Positions 16,994 through 26,066 of a stretch of 64,000 nucleotides of DNA are shown in pieces (the first letter of the stretch is position 1; every line of letters begins with the position of its first letter). Source of the stretch: Aequitasia blattaphilus (GTDB lineage: Bacteria; Bacillota; Clostridia; Lachnospirales; Lachnospiraceae). Below the pieces are notes generated by a model, which saw nothing but the letters and a program-made list of their open reading frames with translations, made no database searches and was not told where the DNA came from. The stretch is taken from the NCBI RefSeq assembly GCF_024721305.1, contig NZ_JAMXOD010000004.1, positions 1-64,000 on the forward strand, given 5' to 3'. The translations under genes and the position numbers were made by a program.

Positions 16994-18658
16994 ATGGGAC
17001 AACAAATTTTTCATGTCAAAATAGGAGAGGAAATAAAAGAATATCCAAGAGGGACAACTTTTGAAGATTTGGCACGAGAGCATCAGAGTCGTTTTGAAGA
17101 TGATATTGTATTAGCTTTTTCGAATGGACGTTTAATTGAGCTGCAAAAGGAAATCACGGAAGACTGCGAAGTGGAATTTGAGACAACAAAGAATGATGCA
17201 GGCCATAAGACGTATAAGCGAAGCATGTGTCTTATGATGGTGAAAGCAGTTTATGATGTGATGAACAATCCTGCTATGAAGGTTCGAATCCATTATGCCG
17301 TAAGCAAGGGATATTATTGCACAATAGAAGGGGGCCAAAGGATTACAGAGGAATTACTTGCTAAAATAGAAGGTAGAATGCAGGAATTAGTGAATTTGGA
17401 TATTCCAATTGCAAAAAAATCAGTGCATACAGATGATGCAATTAAAATTTTCCATCAGCATGGAATGTATGATAAAGAGGAGCTGTTTCGCTATCGGCGA
17501 GTATCCAGAGTAAATATTTATAGTATGAATGAATTTGAAGACTACTATTATGGATATATGGTGCCCAGCGCAGGATATTTAAAGTACTTTAAACTTTATG
17601 CTTATGATGAAGGATTTGTTCTTCAAATGCCTTCTGTCGCCAATACCAAAGAGGTACCAGCTTTTGAACCTCAGAGTAAATTATTTCAAGTCCAAAAAGA
17701 ATCCACACAATGGGGAGATATGCTTGGAATTGAAACAGTCGGCGCACTGAATGGACAAATTGCCCATCACAATATTAGTGAACTCGTTTTGGTTCAGGAA
17801 GCGTTACAAGAAAAGAAGATTGCAGAAATCGCAACGATGATTTCAAGTAAACCAGATGTGAAGTTTGTTTTGATTGCTGGTCCGTCTTCCTCGGGAAAAA
17901 CAACATTTTCCCATCGACTCAGTGTTCAATTGAAAGCAAACGGAATGAAACCCCATCCAATTGCAGTAGACAATTACTTTGTAGAGCGGGATCAAAATCC
18001 TGTGGATGAAAATGGGAAATATGATTTTGAAAGCATCCATGCCGTGGATGTTGAACTGTTTAACCAACATATGAATGCTCTCCTGAGAGGAGAGGAGGTT
18101 GTAATTCCCCGATTTGATTTTATTGTTGGACGAAAGGATTTTTCAGGTCCGGCAGAAAGACTTGGACCTCATGATATTTTGGTAATTGAAGGAATACATT
18201 GCTTAAATCCTTTACTGACAAAGGATTTAGATGATAAAAATAAGTTTCGCATTTATATTAGTGCATTAACCCAGTTAAACATTGATGAACATAATCGAAT
18301 TCCGACAACAGATGGACGCTTGCTTAGAAGAATTGTCAGAGATGCAAGGACGAGAGGTGCAGATGCAAGAAAAACAATTGATATGTGGGAATCTGTAAGA
18401 AAAGGAGAAGAAGCAAATATTTTTCCTTATCAGGAAGATGCAGATATTATGTTTAATTCAGCCCTTATATATGAGCTGGCAGTTCTCAAACCCTATGTGG
18501 AGGCTCAGTTGTTTGCAATTGACAAGGATTGTAAGGAGTATTTGGAGGCAAAAAGGCTTCTTAAGTTTTTGGATTACTTCTTAACAATTGGAAGTGAGCA
18601 TGTTCCGAAAAATTCTTTACTACGTGAGTTTGTAGGTGGTGGAAGTTTTCGGATTTAG
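16994..18658 (+). CDS. Nucleoside (uridine-type) kinase with ThrRS-like N-terminal domains
   Basis: The 554-residue protein combines three modules. Residues 1-65 are a TGS-like domain. Residues about 74-215 resemble the threonyl-tRNA synthetase second additional (editing) domain, but its four metal/catalytic positions are changed: HxxxH reads R76 and L80, and CxxxH reads Y185 and M189. Residues about 285-554 are a P-loop uridine kinase/PRK domain with GPSSSGKTTF (296-305), DNYFVERD and IEGIHCLNP. The kinase part should phosphorylate uridine/cytidine or a related compound; the front part may bind a ligand or RNA. The ATG at 16994 follows GGGGAGC; 16964 is a weaker start. A strong terminator follows directly. 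Confidence 0.9.
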   Translation: MGQQIFHVKIGEEIKEYPRGTTFEDLAREHQSRFEDDIVLAFSNGRLIELQKEITEDCEVEFETTKNDAGHKTYKRSMCLMMVKAVYDVMNNPAMKVRIHYAVSKGYYCTIEGGQRITEELLAKIEGRMQELVNLDIPIAKKSVHTDDAIKIFHQHGMYDKEELFRYRRVSRVNIYSMNEFEDYYYGYMVPSAGYLKYFKLYAYDEGFVLQMPSVANTKEVPAFEPQSKLFQVQKESTQWGDMLGIETVGALNGQIAHHNISELVLVQEALQEKKIAEIATMISSKPDVKFVLIAGPSSSGKTTFSHRLSVQLKANGMKPHPIAVDNYFVERDQNPVDENGKYDFESIHAVDVELFNQHMNALLRGEEVVIPRFDFIVGRKDFSGPAERLGPHDILVIEGIHCLNPLLTKDLDDKNKFRIYISALTQLNIDEHNRIPTTDGRLLRRIVRDARTRGADARKTIDMWESVRKGEEANIFPYQEDADIMFNSALIYELAVLKPYVEAQLFAIDKDCKEYLEAKRLLKFLDYFLTIGSEHVPKNSLLREFVGGGSFRI

Positions 18659-18660
18659 AA

Positions 18661-18698
18661 ATGTTAAAGTCCACGGATTGAACCGTGGACTTTAACAT
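18661..18698. terminator. Bidirectional terminator between nucleoside kinase and potCD
   Basis: A perfect 16-pair stem (arms 18661-18676 and 18683-18698, loop ATTGAA) lies between two convergent stop codons. On the forward strand TTGCTTTTT follows; the reverse T-tract is poor. The reverse stop codon touches the stem. Confidence 0.85.
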
Positions 18699-20563
18699 TA
18701 GTTGCTTTTTACTTCTCGCCATAGCCGGTTATAGAGGGCGTCGTTTTCATCTCCTAAGAAGGAGAAGGTTTCACATCTTTCTAAATCCTCTTTTGGAGGA
18801 AAAGCTATAGGACTGTTTTTGAGAGCTTCATCTTCAATGAGATCACGGGCTGCATCATTGGGTGTGGAATACGTAATATAGTCGAAATTCATTTTCGCAA
18901 TATCAGCTCTGCAGAGGAAATTTATAAACGCCTCTGCATTTTCTTTATTCTTTGAGTTTTTCGGAATGACCCATGAATCAATCCAAACATTGGAGCCTTC
19001 TTTTGGAATGACATATTCAAGGTTTTCGTTTTCCCATTGTGTATAGATAGCCTCACCCGAGTAAATCACTCCAAGTGCTGCTTCATTACCAATCATTTTA
19101 TCCCGAACCTGATCAATAACGTAGGCCTGTACAAGGGGCTTTTGTTCAATGAGAAGTTTTTTAGCGGCTTCCAATTCATCTAAATCTGTTGAGTTAAGAG
19201 AATAGCCCAAATATTTTAGAGTAACCCCAAAGGCATCACGAACACTATCCTGCATTAATATGTTATCTTTATACTGCTCATCCCAAAGCACAGACCAACT
19301 GTCGATGGGTTCCTCTACCATCGTTTTATTGTACAGAATACCCACTGTTCCCCAGCAATAGGGAATGGAGAAGTTGTTTTCGGGATCAAATTGTTTGGAT
19401 TGTATAAAATAAGTTTCTCCAATATTTTTGGCATTTGGAATGTTGTCATAATTCAATTCTGCAAGTAGATTATTTTCAATCATCCGTTGAATCATATAGT
19501 CAGAAGGACAAACTACATCATAGGCAATGGCACCGGATTGAATTTTGGGGTACATGATTTCATTGGTTTCAAACTCTTCATAAACTACTTGAATACCTGT
19601 TTCTTCTTCAAATAAATCTAAGACCTCAGGATCCATATACTCTCCCCAGTTATATACAATTACCTGCTCTTTACCGGTGAGGTTAGAGCTGCGTCCGTAG
19701 AAGATTCCACCTCCAATAAGTACAAGAAGGAGAAGGGCAGGAACCAGCCTGCGGAAAATAAACTGCTTTTGTTTTCGATGTTTTACCACCTTTTTATTTT
19801 CCTTATCAGAAGGAGAAAGATTGACAACAAAAAGCAATAGTAGAACTGAGACAAATAAAAGTGTAGACAGAGCATACATTTCCGGCTTTATCCCTTTACG
19901 GACTTCGCCATAAATTTTTGTGGACAAAGTATCTACTCCCGGGCCTTTGGTGAAGTGTGTGATAATAAAATCATCCAGGGACATCGTAAAGGCGAGTAAA
20001 AATCCGGAAGAAATTCCAGGAAAGATGTCTGGAAACACTACTTTAAAAAAAGCATAAATAGGAGAAGCGCCGAGATCTAATGCGGCTTCATAGGTAGCTT
20101 TATTGGTTTGTTTTAACTTTGGCATTACGCTTAAAATTACGTAAGGAATGTTAAAGGTAATGTGTGCAAATAAAATTGTTGTAAATCCAAGGGAGAACCG
20201 AATTGCCACAAACAGCAGCATAAGTGAAATACCGGTTACAATATCGGCATTTAACATGGGAATATTTGTAACAGCCATAATAGGTGTCCGTACACTTTTG
20301 CGCATTGCCTGTATGCCAATAGCGGCGGCGGTACCAATAATGGTAGCGAGAAAGGCACTTGCAAAGGCGATGATTAATGTGGTATAGAGGGCGTTCATAA
20401 TGTCCTGATTCTGGAAAAGAGAGGCATACCACTTTACTGTGAACCCACCCCATTTTGCTCTGGTCTTTGAGTTGTTAAAGGATAAAACAATCAGTGTAAC
20501 AATAGGAGAGTACAATAGTATTAAAATCAAAATGAGATAGAATCTCTGTATAAACTTTTTCAT
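18698..20563 (-). CDS. potCD: Spermidine/putrescine ABC transporter, fused permease PotC and binding protein PotD
   Basis: The 621-residue protein joins two normally separate subunits. Residues 1-250 are a PotC permease with six helices and the EAA loop (EAALDLGASPIYAFFKVVFPDI, 159-180). A seventh membrane helix (273-290) crosses outward, and residues 298-621 are a PotD-type polyamine binding protein (VIVYNWGEYMDPEVLDLFEEETGI, CPSDYMIQRMI, GVIYSGEAIYTQWEN, WIDSWVIPKNSKNKENAEAFINFL). The binding domain is thus tethered to the outer face and needs no lipoprotein anchor. It overlaps potB by one base (20563) and ends the operon at a strong hairpin. Confidence 0.96.
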   Translation of the reverse strand: MKKFIQRFYLILILILLYSPIVTLIVLSFNNSKTRAKWGGFTVKWYASLFQNQDIMNALYTTLIIAFASAFLATIIGTAAAIGIQAMRKSVRTPIMAVTNIPMLNADIVTGISLMLLFVAIRFSLGFTTILFAHITFNIPYVILSVMPKLKQTNKATYEAALDLGASPIYAFFKVVFPDIFPGISSGFLLAFTMSLDDFIITHFTKGPGVDTLSTKIYGEVRKGIKPEMYALSTLLFVSVLLLLFVVNLSPSDKENKKVVKHRKQKQFIFRRLVPALLLLVLIGGGIFYGRSSNLTGKEQVIVYNWGEYMDPEVLDLFEEETGIQVVYEEFETNEIMYPKIQSGAIAYDVVCPSDYMIQRMIENNLLAELNYDNIPNAKNIGETYFIQSKQFDPENNFSIPYCWGTVGILYNKTMVEEPIDSWSVLWDEQYKDNILMQDSVRDAFGVTLKYLGYSLNSTDLDELEAAKKLLIEQKPLVQAYVIDQVRDKMIGNEAALGVIYSGEAIYTQWENENLEYVIPKEGSNVWIDSWVIPKNSKNKENAEAFINFLCRADIAKMNFDYITYSTPNDAARDLIEDEALKNSPIAFPPKEDLERCETFSFLGDENDALYNRLWREVKSN

Positions 20564-21393
20564 TAGAATCCACTTCCCTCCCCTTCTTTATCGTATTTGG
20601 CTATCAAGGCCATACTGATAATAATAAAAACCATCATGACAAGAGAAAGACCACTTCCTACATGCCAGTTACTTCCCTGTTTAAATTCTTGTTCGATGAC
20701 ATTACCAATTAGTAAAATCTTACTTCCGCCTAAAAGGTCAGAAATCACAAAGGTGGTAAGGGCAGGAACAAAGACCATGGTAATACCACTGATAATACCT
20801 GGTACACTTAAAGGCAGGATAATACGCATAAAGGTTTGAATACTGTTCGCACCTAAATCCTGGGCAGCATGAACCACATCTTTATCAATCTTTGAAAGAA
20901 CATTATAAATAGGCAGTACCATAAAAGGCAAAAAGTTGTATACCATGCCAAGAATGATTGCGTAGGGCGTATTGATAATATTAAGAGTCGGCAAGTGAAG
21001 TGCGTTTAAAATAGTATTGACGACTCCATTTTTTTCTAATAGATTCTGCCATGCCAGTGTACGAAGTAAAAAATTCATCCACATAGGAAGAATAAAAATC
21101 AAAACAACAAAACTGGATTGATTGACATTGAAACTTGTTAAAATCATTGCTAATGGATAAGCTAAAATCAAGCAAATCACTGTGCTTATAAAAGAAAGAA
21201 GCAGGGCAAGGCCCAAAGCCTTTAAGTTTTCGTCTGTTGTAATTTGAGCAATATTACGGAGGGTAAAGGTATTGTCTGATGTGGTAAGTCCGTAATATAC
21301 AATCATAAAAAGAGGTATTAAGATAAAAGCAATTGACCACAATAAATAGGGTCCTGCAAGTAATTGTTTGTAAATTTTTCTTTTATTCTTCAA
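20563..21393 (-). CDS. potB: Spermidine/putrescine ABC transporter permease PotB
   Basis: The 276-residue membrane protein has six helices and the EAA loop [26 protein letters not shown] that docks with the ATPase. [13 protein letters not shown]-like openings (here [13 protein letters not shown]) and [16 protein letters not shown] are typical of PotB. With the PotC part of the next protein it forms the heterodimeric channel. Its start overlaps potA by 11 bases. Confidence 0.96.
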   Translation of the reverse strand: MKNKRKIYKQLLAGPYLLWSIAFILIPLFMIVYYGLTTSDNTFTLRNIAQITTDENLKALGLALLLSFISTVICLILAYPLAMILTSFNVNQSSFVVLIFILPMWMNFLLRTLAWQNLLEKNGVVNTILNALHLPTLNIINTPYAIILGMVYNFLPFMVLPIYNVLSKIDKDVVHAAQDLGANSIQTFMRIILPLSVPGIISGITMVFVPALTTFVISDLLGGSKILLIGNVIEQEFKQGSNWHVGSGLSLVMMVFIIISMALIAKYDKEGEGSGF

Positions 21394-22456
21394 CGCCTAC
21401 CGCCTCCGCATCTTCTGTTTTTGGTTTCTTCATTATCTGGATATTATAGGGATCTACATAAATTCCTACATTTGTTCCCACTGGAAACATATCAGTACTG
21501 TGTACAAGCCAAGTGAAATTATTCGCTTCTACCTCCATCTCGTAATGTACCCCTTTAAATATTAAGTGGCTGACGATACCTTGGAGAATTCCTTTGTCAG
21601 GAGTCACAAGTTCTACGTCTTCCGGCCTGATTACGGCATCTACGGGTCTGTTTTTACCAAATCCTATATCAACACAGGGAAAATCAACTCCGAGGATTTT
21701 TACAAGCTTATCTTCAACCATGAGAGCGGAAAGAATATTGCTCTCCCCAATGAAGTCAGCAACAAAGGCATTTTGTGGTTCGTTATAAATATCTTCTGGA
21801 GTCCCGATTTGTTGGATGTATCCTTGGTTCATAACCACAATTGTGTCGGACATAGTAAGGGCTTCTTCTTGATCATGGGTCACATAGACAAAGGTAATAC
21901 CCAGCTCATTTTTTAAGCGGATCAACTCGTACTGCATATCTTGTCGAAGTTTTAAATCAAGAGCCCCTAATGGTTCGTCCAACAAAAGAACTTTCGGCTC
22001 GTTTACAATGGCTCTGGCAATGGCAACACGCTGTTGCTGACCACCACTTAAAGAATCCGGCATACGATTTTCGAATCCATCTAAATTCACCAGTTTTAGT
22101 GCATATTTAATTTTGTCACTGATATAGGAAGAGGTCTTCCCCTTAATTTTTAGTCCGAATGCAATATTTTCAGCAATTGTCATATGGGTAAAAAGCGCAT
22201 ATTTCTGAAAAACTGTATTTAGCTTACGCTTGTTTGGAGCGAGACTATTTATATTTTTCCCTTCAAAAATTATTTCTCCATGATCCGCTGATTCGAATCC
22301 GCCCAGAATACGCAAGAGAGTGGTTTTTCCACAACCACTGGGGCCTAAAAGGGTTAAAAATTCATTTTGTCTTATGTATAGATTCAAATTGTCTAAAACA
22401 AGATTGTCTCCAAAAGATTTTGAAATATTCACAATATCAATTAATTTATTTGCCAT
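21383..22456 (-). CDS. potA: Spermidine/putrescine ABC transporter ATPase PotA
   Basis: The 357-residue ATPase has Walker [10 protein letters not shown], the Q-loop, the signature [15 protein letters not shown], Walker [13 protein letters not shown] and the H-loop [11 protein letters not shown]-terminal TOBE-type regulatory domain follows ([11 protein letters not shown]...). It drives polyamine uptake with PotB and PotCD. The ATG at 22456 has GGGAGG six bases upstream; an adjacent GTG three bases earlier is too close to it. The regulator gene lies just upstream in the same direction. Confidence 0.97.
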   Translation of the reverse strand: MANKLIDIVNISKSFGDNLVLDNLNLYIRQNEFLTLLGPSGCGKTTLLRILGGFESADHGEIIFEGKNINSLAPNKRKLNTVFQKYALFTHMTIAENIAFGLKIKGKTSSYISDKIKYALKLVNLDGFENRMPDSLSGGQQQRVAIARAIVNEPKVLLLDEPLGALDLKLRQDMQYELIRLKNELGITFVYVTHDQEEALTMSDTIVVMNQGYIQQIGTPEDIYNEPQNAFVADFIGESNILSALMVEDKLVKILGVDFPCVDIGFGKNRPVDAVIRPEDVELVTPDKGILQGIVSHLIFKGVHYEMEVEANNFTWLVHSTDMFPVGTNVGIYVDPYNIQIMKKPKTEDAEAVGVEE

Positions 22457-22477
22457 CACAAACCTCCCACAATGTGT

Positions 22478-23014
22478 TTAAAAGCTAGGGGGTGTACTTA
22501 CCCAAAGAAGAGAAGCACCTTTTTTCCCAGCTTTAATATAATGTTCTTTGCTTGGTACAAAGTAAAAAGATTCACCTTTTTTTGCACTGTAACTATGTTT
22601 TCCAATAAAAATTTTAATATCACCCCGTAAGACATAACCAAATTCTTCACCTTCGTGTGGCATATCCAAATAGGTAGAACCGTTCGCTTCTAAGGTGACT
22701 CGAATAGGCTCCATCATATTCTTTTGGGCATTTGGAATAATCCATTCTGTTTTATTACAGAGTTCAGAGTCGATTTTTTCAAAATAGTCCTCATAACGAA
22801 AAACAACTTGTTCCTCCTTTTCCTCCTCAAAAAACTCGTGAATACTAGTGCCAAGGCACTGCAATATATCCACTAAAGTAGCAATCGAGGGAGAGGTTAG
22901 ATTTCTTTCTAATTGGGAAATAAAGCCTTTGGACAGTTCTGCACGATTTGCCAGCTCCTCCTGAGTTAAGTCTTTTGATACACGCAGCTCTTTTAGTTTT
23001 TGACCGATTTCCAT
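22478..23014 (-). CDS. XRE-cupin transcriptional regulator of the polyamine operon (PuuR-like)
   Basis: The 178-residue protein has an N-terminal XRE helix-turn-helix (GQKLKELRVSKDLTQEELANRAELSKGFISQLERNLTSPSIATL, about 4-46) and a C-terminal cupin sensor domain (HEGEEFGYVLRGDIKIFIG and YFVPSKEHYIKAGKKGASLLWVSTPP). This architecture is that of PuuR and related polyamine regulators. As the first gene of the pot operon it probably controls its own transcription in response to polyamines; that link is inferred from position. Confidence 0.93.
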   Translation of the reverse strand: MEIGQKLKELRVSKDLTQEELANRAELSKGFISQLERNLTSPSIATLVDILQCLGTSIHEFFEEEKEEQVVFRYEDYFEKIDSELCNKTEWIIPNAQKNMMEPIRVTLEANGSTYLDMPHEGEEFGYVLRGDIKIFIGKHSYSAKKGESFYFVPSKEHYIKAGKKGASLLWVSTPPSF

Positions 23015-23088
23015 GGGTTCTCCTTAGTGTAATAAACACAGTAAAAATAAACTTTGAATTTAGTATTAGTAAACAAGTGACTAGTACT

Positions 23089-23116
23089 ATTATACATATT
23101 TTTTTTGAAGAAGCAA
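23089..23116 (-). promoter_or_regulatory. Promoter of the regulator-potA-potB-potCD operon
   Basis: On the reverse strand TTGCTT and a perfect TATAAT are separated by 16 bases. The leader of about 70 bases is AT-rich, and AAGGAG precedes the ATG. Confidence 0.5.
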
Positions 23117-23135
23117 TAGAAAAAGCAGACAAAGT

Positions 23136-24245
23136 TTACACAAATGTCTGCTTGTAAATGATTTCCAGATATTCCATTTTTGCATGGGTATTTTCCATAA
23201 GTAAATCAAGCACTGTAATAGCTGTCATCGCCTCTGCAACCACAACTGCCCGTGGAACAATGATTGGGTCGTGTCTGCCGGTGATTTCAAGGTTGATTTC
23301 AGTATGATCCTGATTGATTGTTCTTTGCATCTGGGCAATAGAGGGGGTTGGTTTTACTGCAAGGCGATAGGTCAGCGGGCTTCCATCACTTATCCCACCA
23401 AGAATACCTCCTGCATGGTTTGTAGCCTTATCGACTTTGTTGTCTTTTATCTGAAAGGAATCATTATGAAGGCTTCCAGGCATTTTAGCTGCTTCAAAAC
23501 CACTGCCAATCTCAATTCCTTTCACTCCGCCAATGCTCATAAGTGCTTTGGAAAGACAAGCATCTAATTTATCAAAAACAGGTTCTCCAATACCCGGGGG
23601 AAGTCCCAATACTTGTCCTTCTATAATTCCTCCAACGGAATCTTTTTCTTTAATAGAGTTTTCTAAATAGAGCCCGGCTTTTGCGGCAATATTTTTAGAA
23701 GGCATATAGAGGGGATTGCAAAATATTTCATTGAGATTATAATCTTTATCATCAATCACATGAGGTCCAATGGCTTTCGTGTAGGTAATAAGGGTGATTC
23801 CCAAACCTTTTAATATTTTTGACGCAATTGCTCCAGCTGCCACACGGCCAATTGTTTCCCGGCCAGAGGAGCGGCCGCCGCCTCTGTAATCACGAATACC
23901 GTATTTAGAATCAAAGGTATAATCTGCGTGTCCGGGACGGAATGCATCTTTTATGTTTCCATAATCCCGGGAATGTTGATCTTTATTTCGGATTAGCAGC
24001 GAGATAGGGGTGCCAGTGGTTTTACCTTCAAAGACTCCAGATAATATTTCAACTTGATCATCTTCATTACGTTTGGTTGTGTATTGACTTTGACCAGGCT
24101 TTCTACGGTCTAAGTATTCTTGGATATCCTTCTCTGAAAGAGGAAGGTTGCTGGGGCACCCATCAACTACAACGCCAATGCCTTTTCCATGGGATTCTCC
24201 CCAGGTTGTAACACGAAAATTCTTTCCAAAATTAGATCCTGCCAT
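23136..24245 (-). CDS. aroC: Chorismate synthase
   Basis: The 369-residue enzyme makes chorismate from 5-enolpyruvylshikimate-3-phosphate using reduced FMN. Signature stretches are GESHGKGIGVVVDGCPSNLPL, RPGHADYTFDSKYGIRDYRGGGRSSGRET and the late GRHDPIIVPRAVVVAEAM. AAAGGAG precedes the ATG. It stands alone here rather than in an aro operon; pheA, which uses its product, lies 25 kb away in the window. Confidence 0.98.
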   Translation of the reverse strand: MAGSNFGKNFRVTTWGESHGKGIGVVVDGCPSNLPLSEKDIQEYLDRRKPGQSQYTTKRNEDDQVEILSGVFEGKTTGTPISLLIRNKDQHSRDYGNIKDAFRPGHADYTFDSKYGIRDYRGGGRSSGRETIGRVAAGAIASKILKGLGITLITYTKAIGPHVIDDKDYNLNEIFCNPLYMPSKNIAAKAGLYLENSIKEKDSVGGIIEGQVLGLPPGIGEPVFDKLDACLSKALMSIGGVKGIEIGSGFEAAKMPGSLHNDSFQIKDNKVDKATNHAGGILGGISDGSPLTYRLAVKPTPSIAQMQRTINQDHTEINLEITGRHDPIIVPRAVVVAEAMTAITVLDLLMENTHAKMEYLEIIYKQTFV

Positions 24246-24278
24246 AATTTTTCTCCTTTAACACAATATGTAGTTACT

Positions 24279-24284
24279 ATTATA
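24279..24284 (-). promoter_or_regulatory. -10 box of aroC
   Basis: TATAAT on the reverse strand lies 33 bases before the aroC start. The surrounding ATGTATAATAGT is the same 12-mer as at the pot operon promoter. No clear -35 is visible. Confidence 0.4.
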
Positions 24285-24390
24285 CATGAAAAACTTAAAA
24301 ATACTACTATACTTATGAAGGAAAATGTAATACAATGGAGCATGTAAGTGTGTGAAAACAAAGGGAGATATGAGTAAGGAGTCGATAGCG

Positions 24391-26058
24391 ATGGGTACTA
24401 ATGGTACACATAAGGATGATATTGTTGAAGAAACAATGAATGAATTCTATGAAAGTTTGTCAAAAAAGGATGAAAACAAAAAAGAAAAAGAGAAAAGTAA
24501 AAATAGGAAAAGGAAAGCAGAGCATAATTCTAGCGTGCCTGTACCTGAGCCTGAGCCTGTGGTTACGAATCTTGTCGATGAGGAAGTCATAGAAGAGACT
24601 GTAACGGATGAGACCGTCATGGTAGATGAGACCGTAACGATAGAAGAAAAGCTTGAAAAGCGCCGAAAAAAGAAGAAAGCAATAGGGATAACCTTAGGAA
24701 CGATACTAGGGTTGATTTTGGTGGTTTATTTAGCAGGCAGCTTTTATTTTTCAAGTCACTTCTTTTTCTTTACCAAAATTAATGGAACGGATTTTTCACT
24801 AAAGAGTGTCGAACAGGTGCAGGCCTACTTTGAAGAACAAGTGGATAATTACTCTTTGACACTACAAGGAAATAGTGATATTGAAGAAAAAATATTAGGA
24901 ACAGATATAGATTTAAAGTATGTTGCCGGAGATGATGTGAAAAAGCTTGTTGACAAACAGAATTCTATGCTTTGGTTTAAAGCGCTTTGGGATCATCCTA
25001 AAATGAAGGCGAATGTTGGGGTAGAGTATGATAAAGAAAAGCTGGAAGCAAGGCTTGCAACATTAGAGTGTCTAAAAGAGGAAAATCAGGTTGCGCCAGT
25101 TAATGCCCATCCAGTTTTTAAGAATGGAAGCTTTGAAGTAGAGAATGAGGTAGTTGGATCAAAGGTGGTTCGGGAAAAGTTTGATGAAGCCATTAAAACA
25201 GCACTGAATGGATTTAATTCTGAAATCAATCTTCAAAAAGCGGGAGTTTATGAAACGCCAGCATACACCTCTGAATCAAAGGAGGTCATAGCTGCAAAGG
25301 ATACGATGAATAACTATTTAGGAGCAAAAGTCACCTATGACTTTACTCCCAGTGAAGAGGTAGTAGATGGAACACTGATTTCTCAATGGCTTAGTACAGA
25401 CGGGAAAATGAATGTTTCTTTTAATGAGGATGCAGTACGTGCTTATATTGCGTCTTTAGCTGAAAAATATAATACAGTTGGACAAACAGTTGACTTTACC
25501 ACGCCTGATGGAAGAGCGGCACAGGTGAATAGTGGTAGTTTTGGATGGAATATTAATCAGGAAGAAGAATTTACAGCGTTAACAAACAATATAAAAAACA
25601 AGGAAGAAATCAAGCGTGAGCCGGCTTATAGCAGCAGAGGTATTACCCATGAAAATAATGGGTTTGGCAATACGTATGCAGCCGTTGATTTGAGTGGACA
25701 GAGAGCATTTTTTGTACAAGACGGACAGGTTGTTTTAGATTCTCCAGTTGTAACTGGAAATCCGAACAAAGGATGGGAAACTCCTCCGGGACTGTTCTTT
25801 TTAGCTTATAAGACAACGGATCAAGTTCTTCGTGGCAAGAAGATGCCAGATGGTTCTTATGAATATGAGTCACCAGTTCAATATTGGATGCCTTTCAATG
25901 GTGGAATCGGATTTCACGATGCTTCATGGCAGCCAGTGTTTGGAGGAGATCGTTATTTGACTTATGGTTCGAGAGGGTGTATTAATATGCCTACGGATCA
26001 GGCAGCGTTGATGTATAGTCTTGTATATTCTGGTGTTCCAGTTGTTTGTTATTATTAG
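24391..26058 (+). CDS. L,D-transpeptidase with YkuD domain, membrane anchored
   Basis: The roughly 555-residue protein has a long charged cytosolic N-terminus (1-94), a membrane helix (about 96-118), two repeated outer domains of the PG-binding type that often precede YkuD domains, and a C-terminal YkuD domain. The catalytic signature is HDASWQPVFGGDRYLTYGSRGCINM (nucleophile Cys near 530). Such enzymes make 3-3 peptidoglycan cross-links. The start is uncertain: ATG 24391 has AAGGAG nine bases upstream, while ATG 24370 and GTG 24352 are possible. The acidic repeat EETVTDETVMVDETVTIEE in the cytosolic tail is low complexity. tgt follows nine bases after the stop. Confidence 0.9.
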   Translation: MGTNGTHKDDIVEETMNEFYESLSKKDENKKEKEKSKNRKRKAEHNSSVPVPEPEPVVTNLVDEEVIEETVTDETVMVDETVTIEEKLEKRRKKKKAIGITLGTILGLILVVYLAGSFYFSSHFFFFTKINGTDFSLKSVEQVQAYFEEQVDNYSLTLQGNSDIEEKILGTDIDLKYVAGDDVKKLVDKQNSMLWFKALWDHPKMKANVGVEYDKEKLEARLATLECLKEENQVAPVNAHPVFKNGSFEVENEVVGSKVVREKFDEAIKTALNGFNSEINLQKAGVYETPAYTSESKEVIAAKDTMNNYLGAKVTYDFTPSEEVVDGTLISQWLSTDGKMNVSFNEDAVRAYIASLAEKYNTVGQTVDFTTPDGRAAQVNSGSFGWNINQEEEFTALTNNIKNKEEIKREPAYSSRGITHENNGFGNTYAAVDLSGQRAFFVQDGQVVLDSPVVTGNPNKGWETPPGLFFLAYKTTDQVLRGKKMPDGSYEYESPVQYWMPFNGGIGFHDASWQPVFGGDRYLTYGSRGCINMPTDQAALMYSLVYSGVPVVCYY

Positions 26059-26066
26059 GAGAATAA

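Noticed and set aside
23083-24284. Shared 12-mer ATGTATAATAGT at the pot and aroC promoters as a common operator
   Set aside because: Half of it is simply the -10 hexamer, and the flanks beyond it do not match, so chance is a sufficient explanation.
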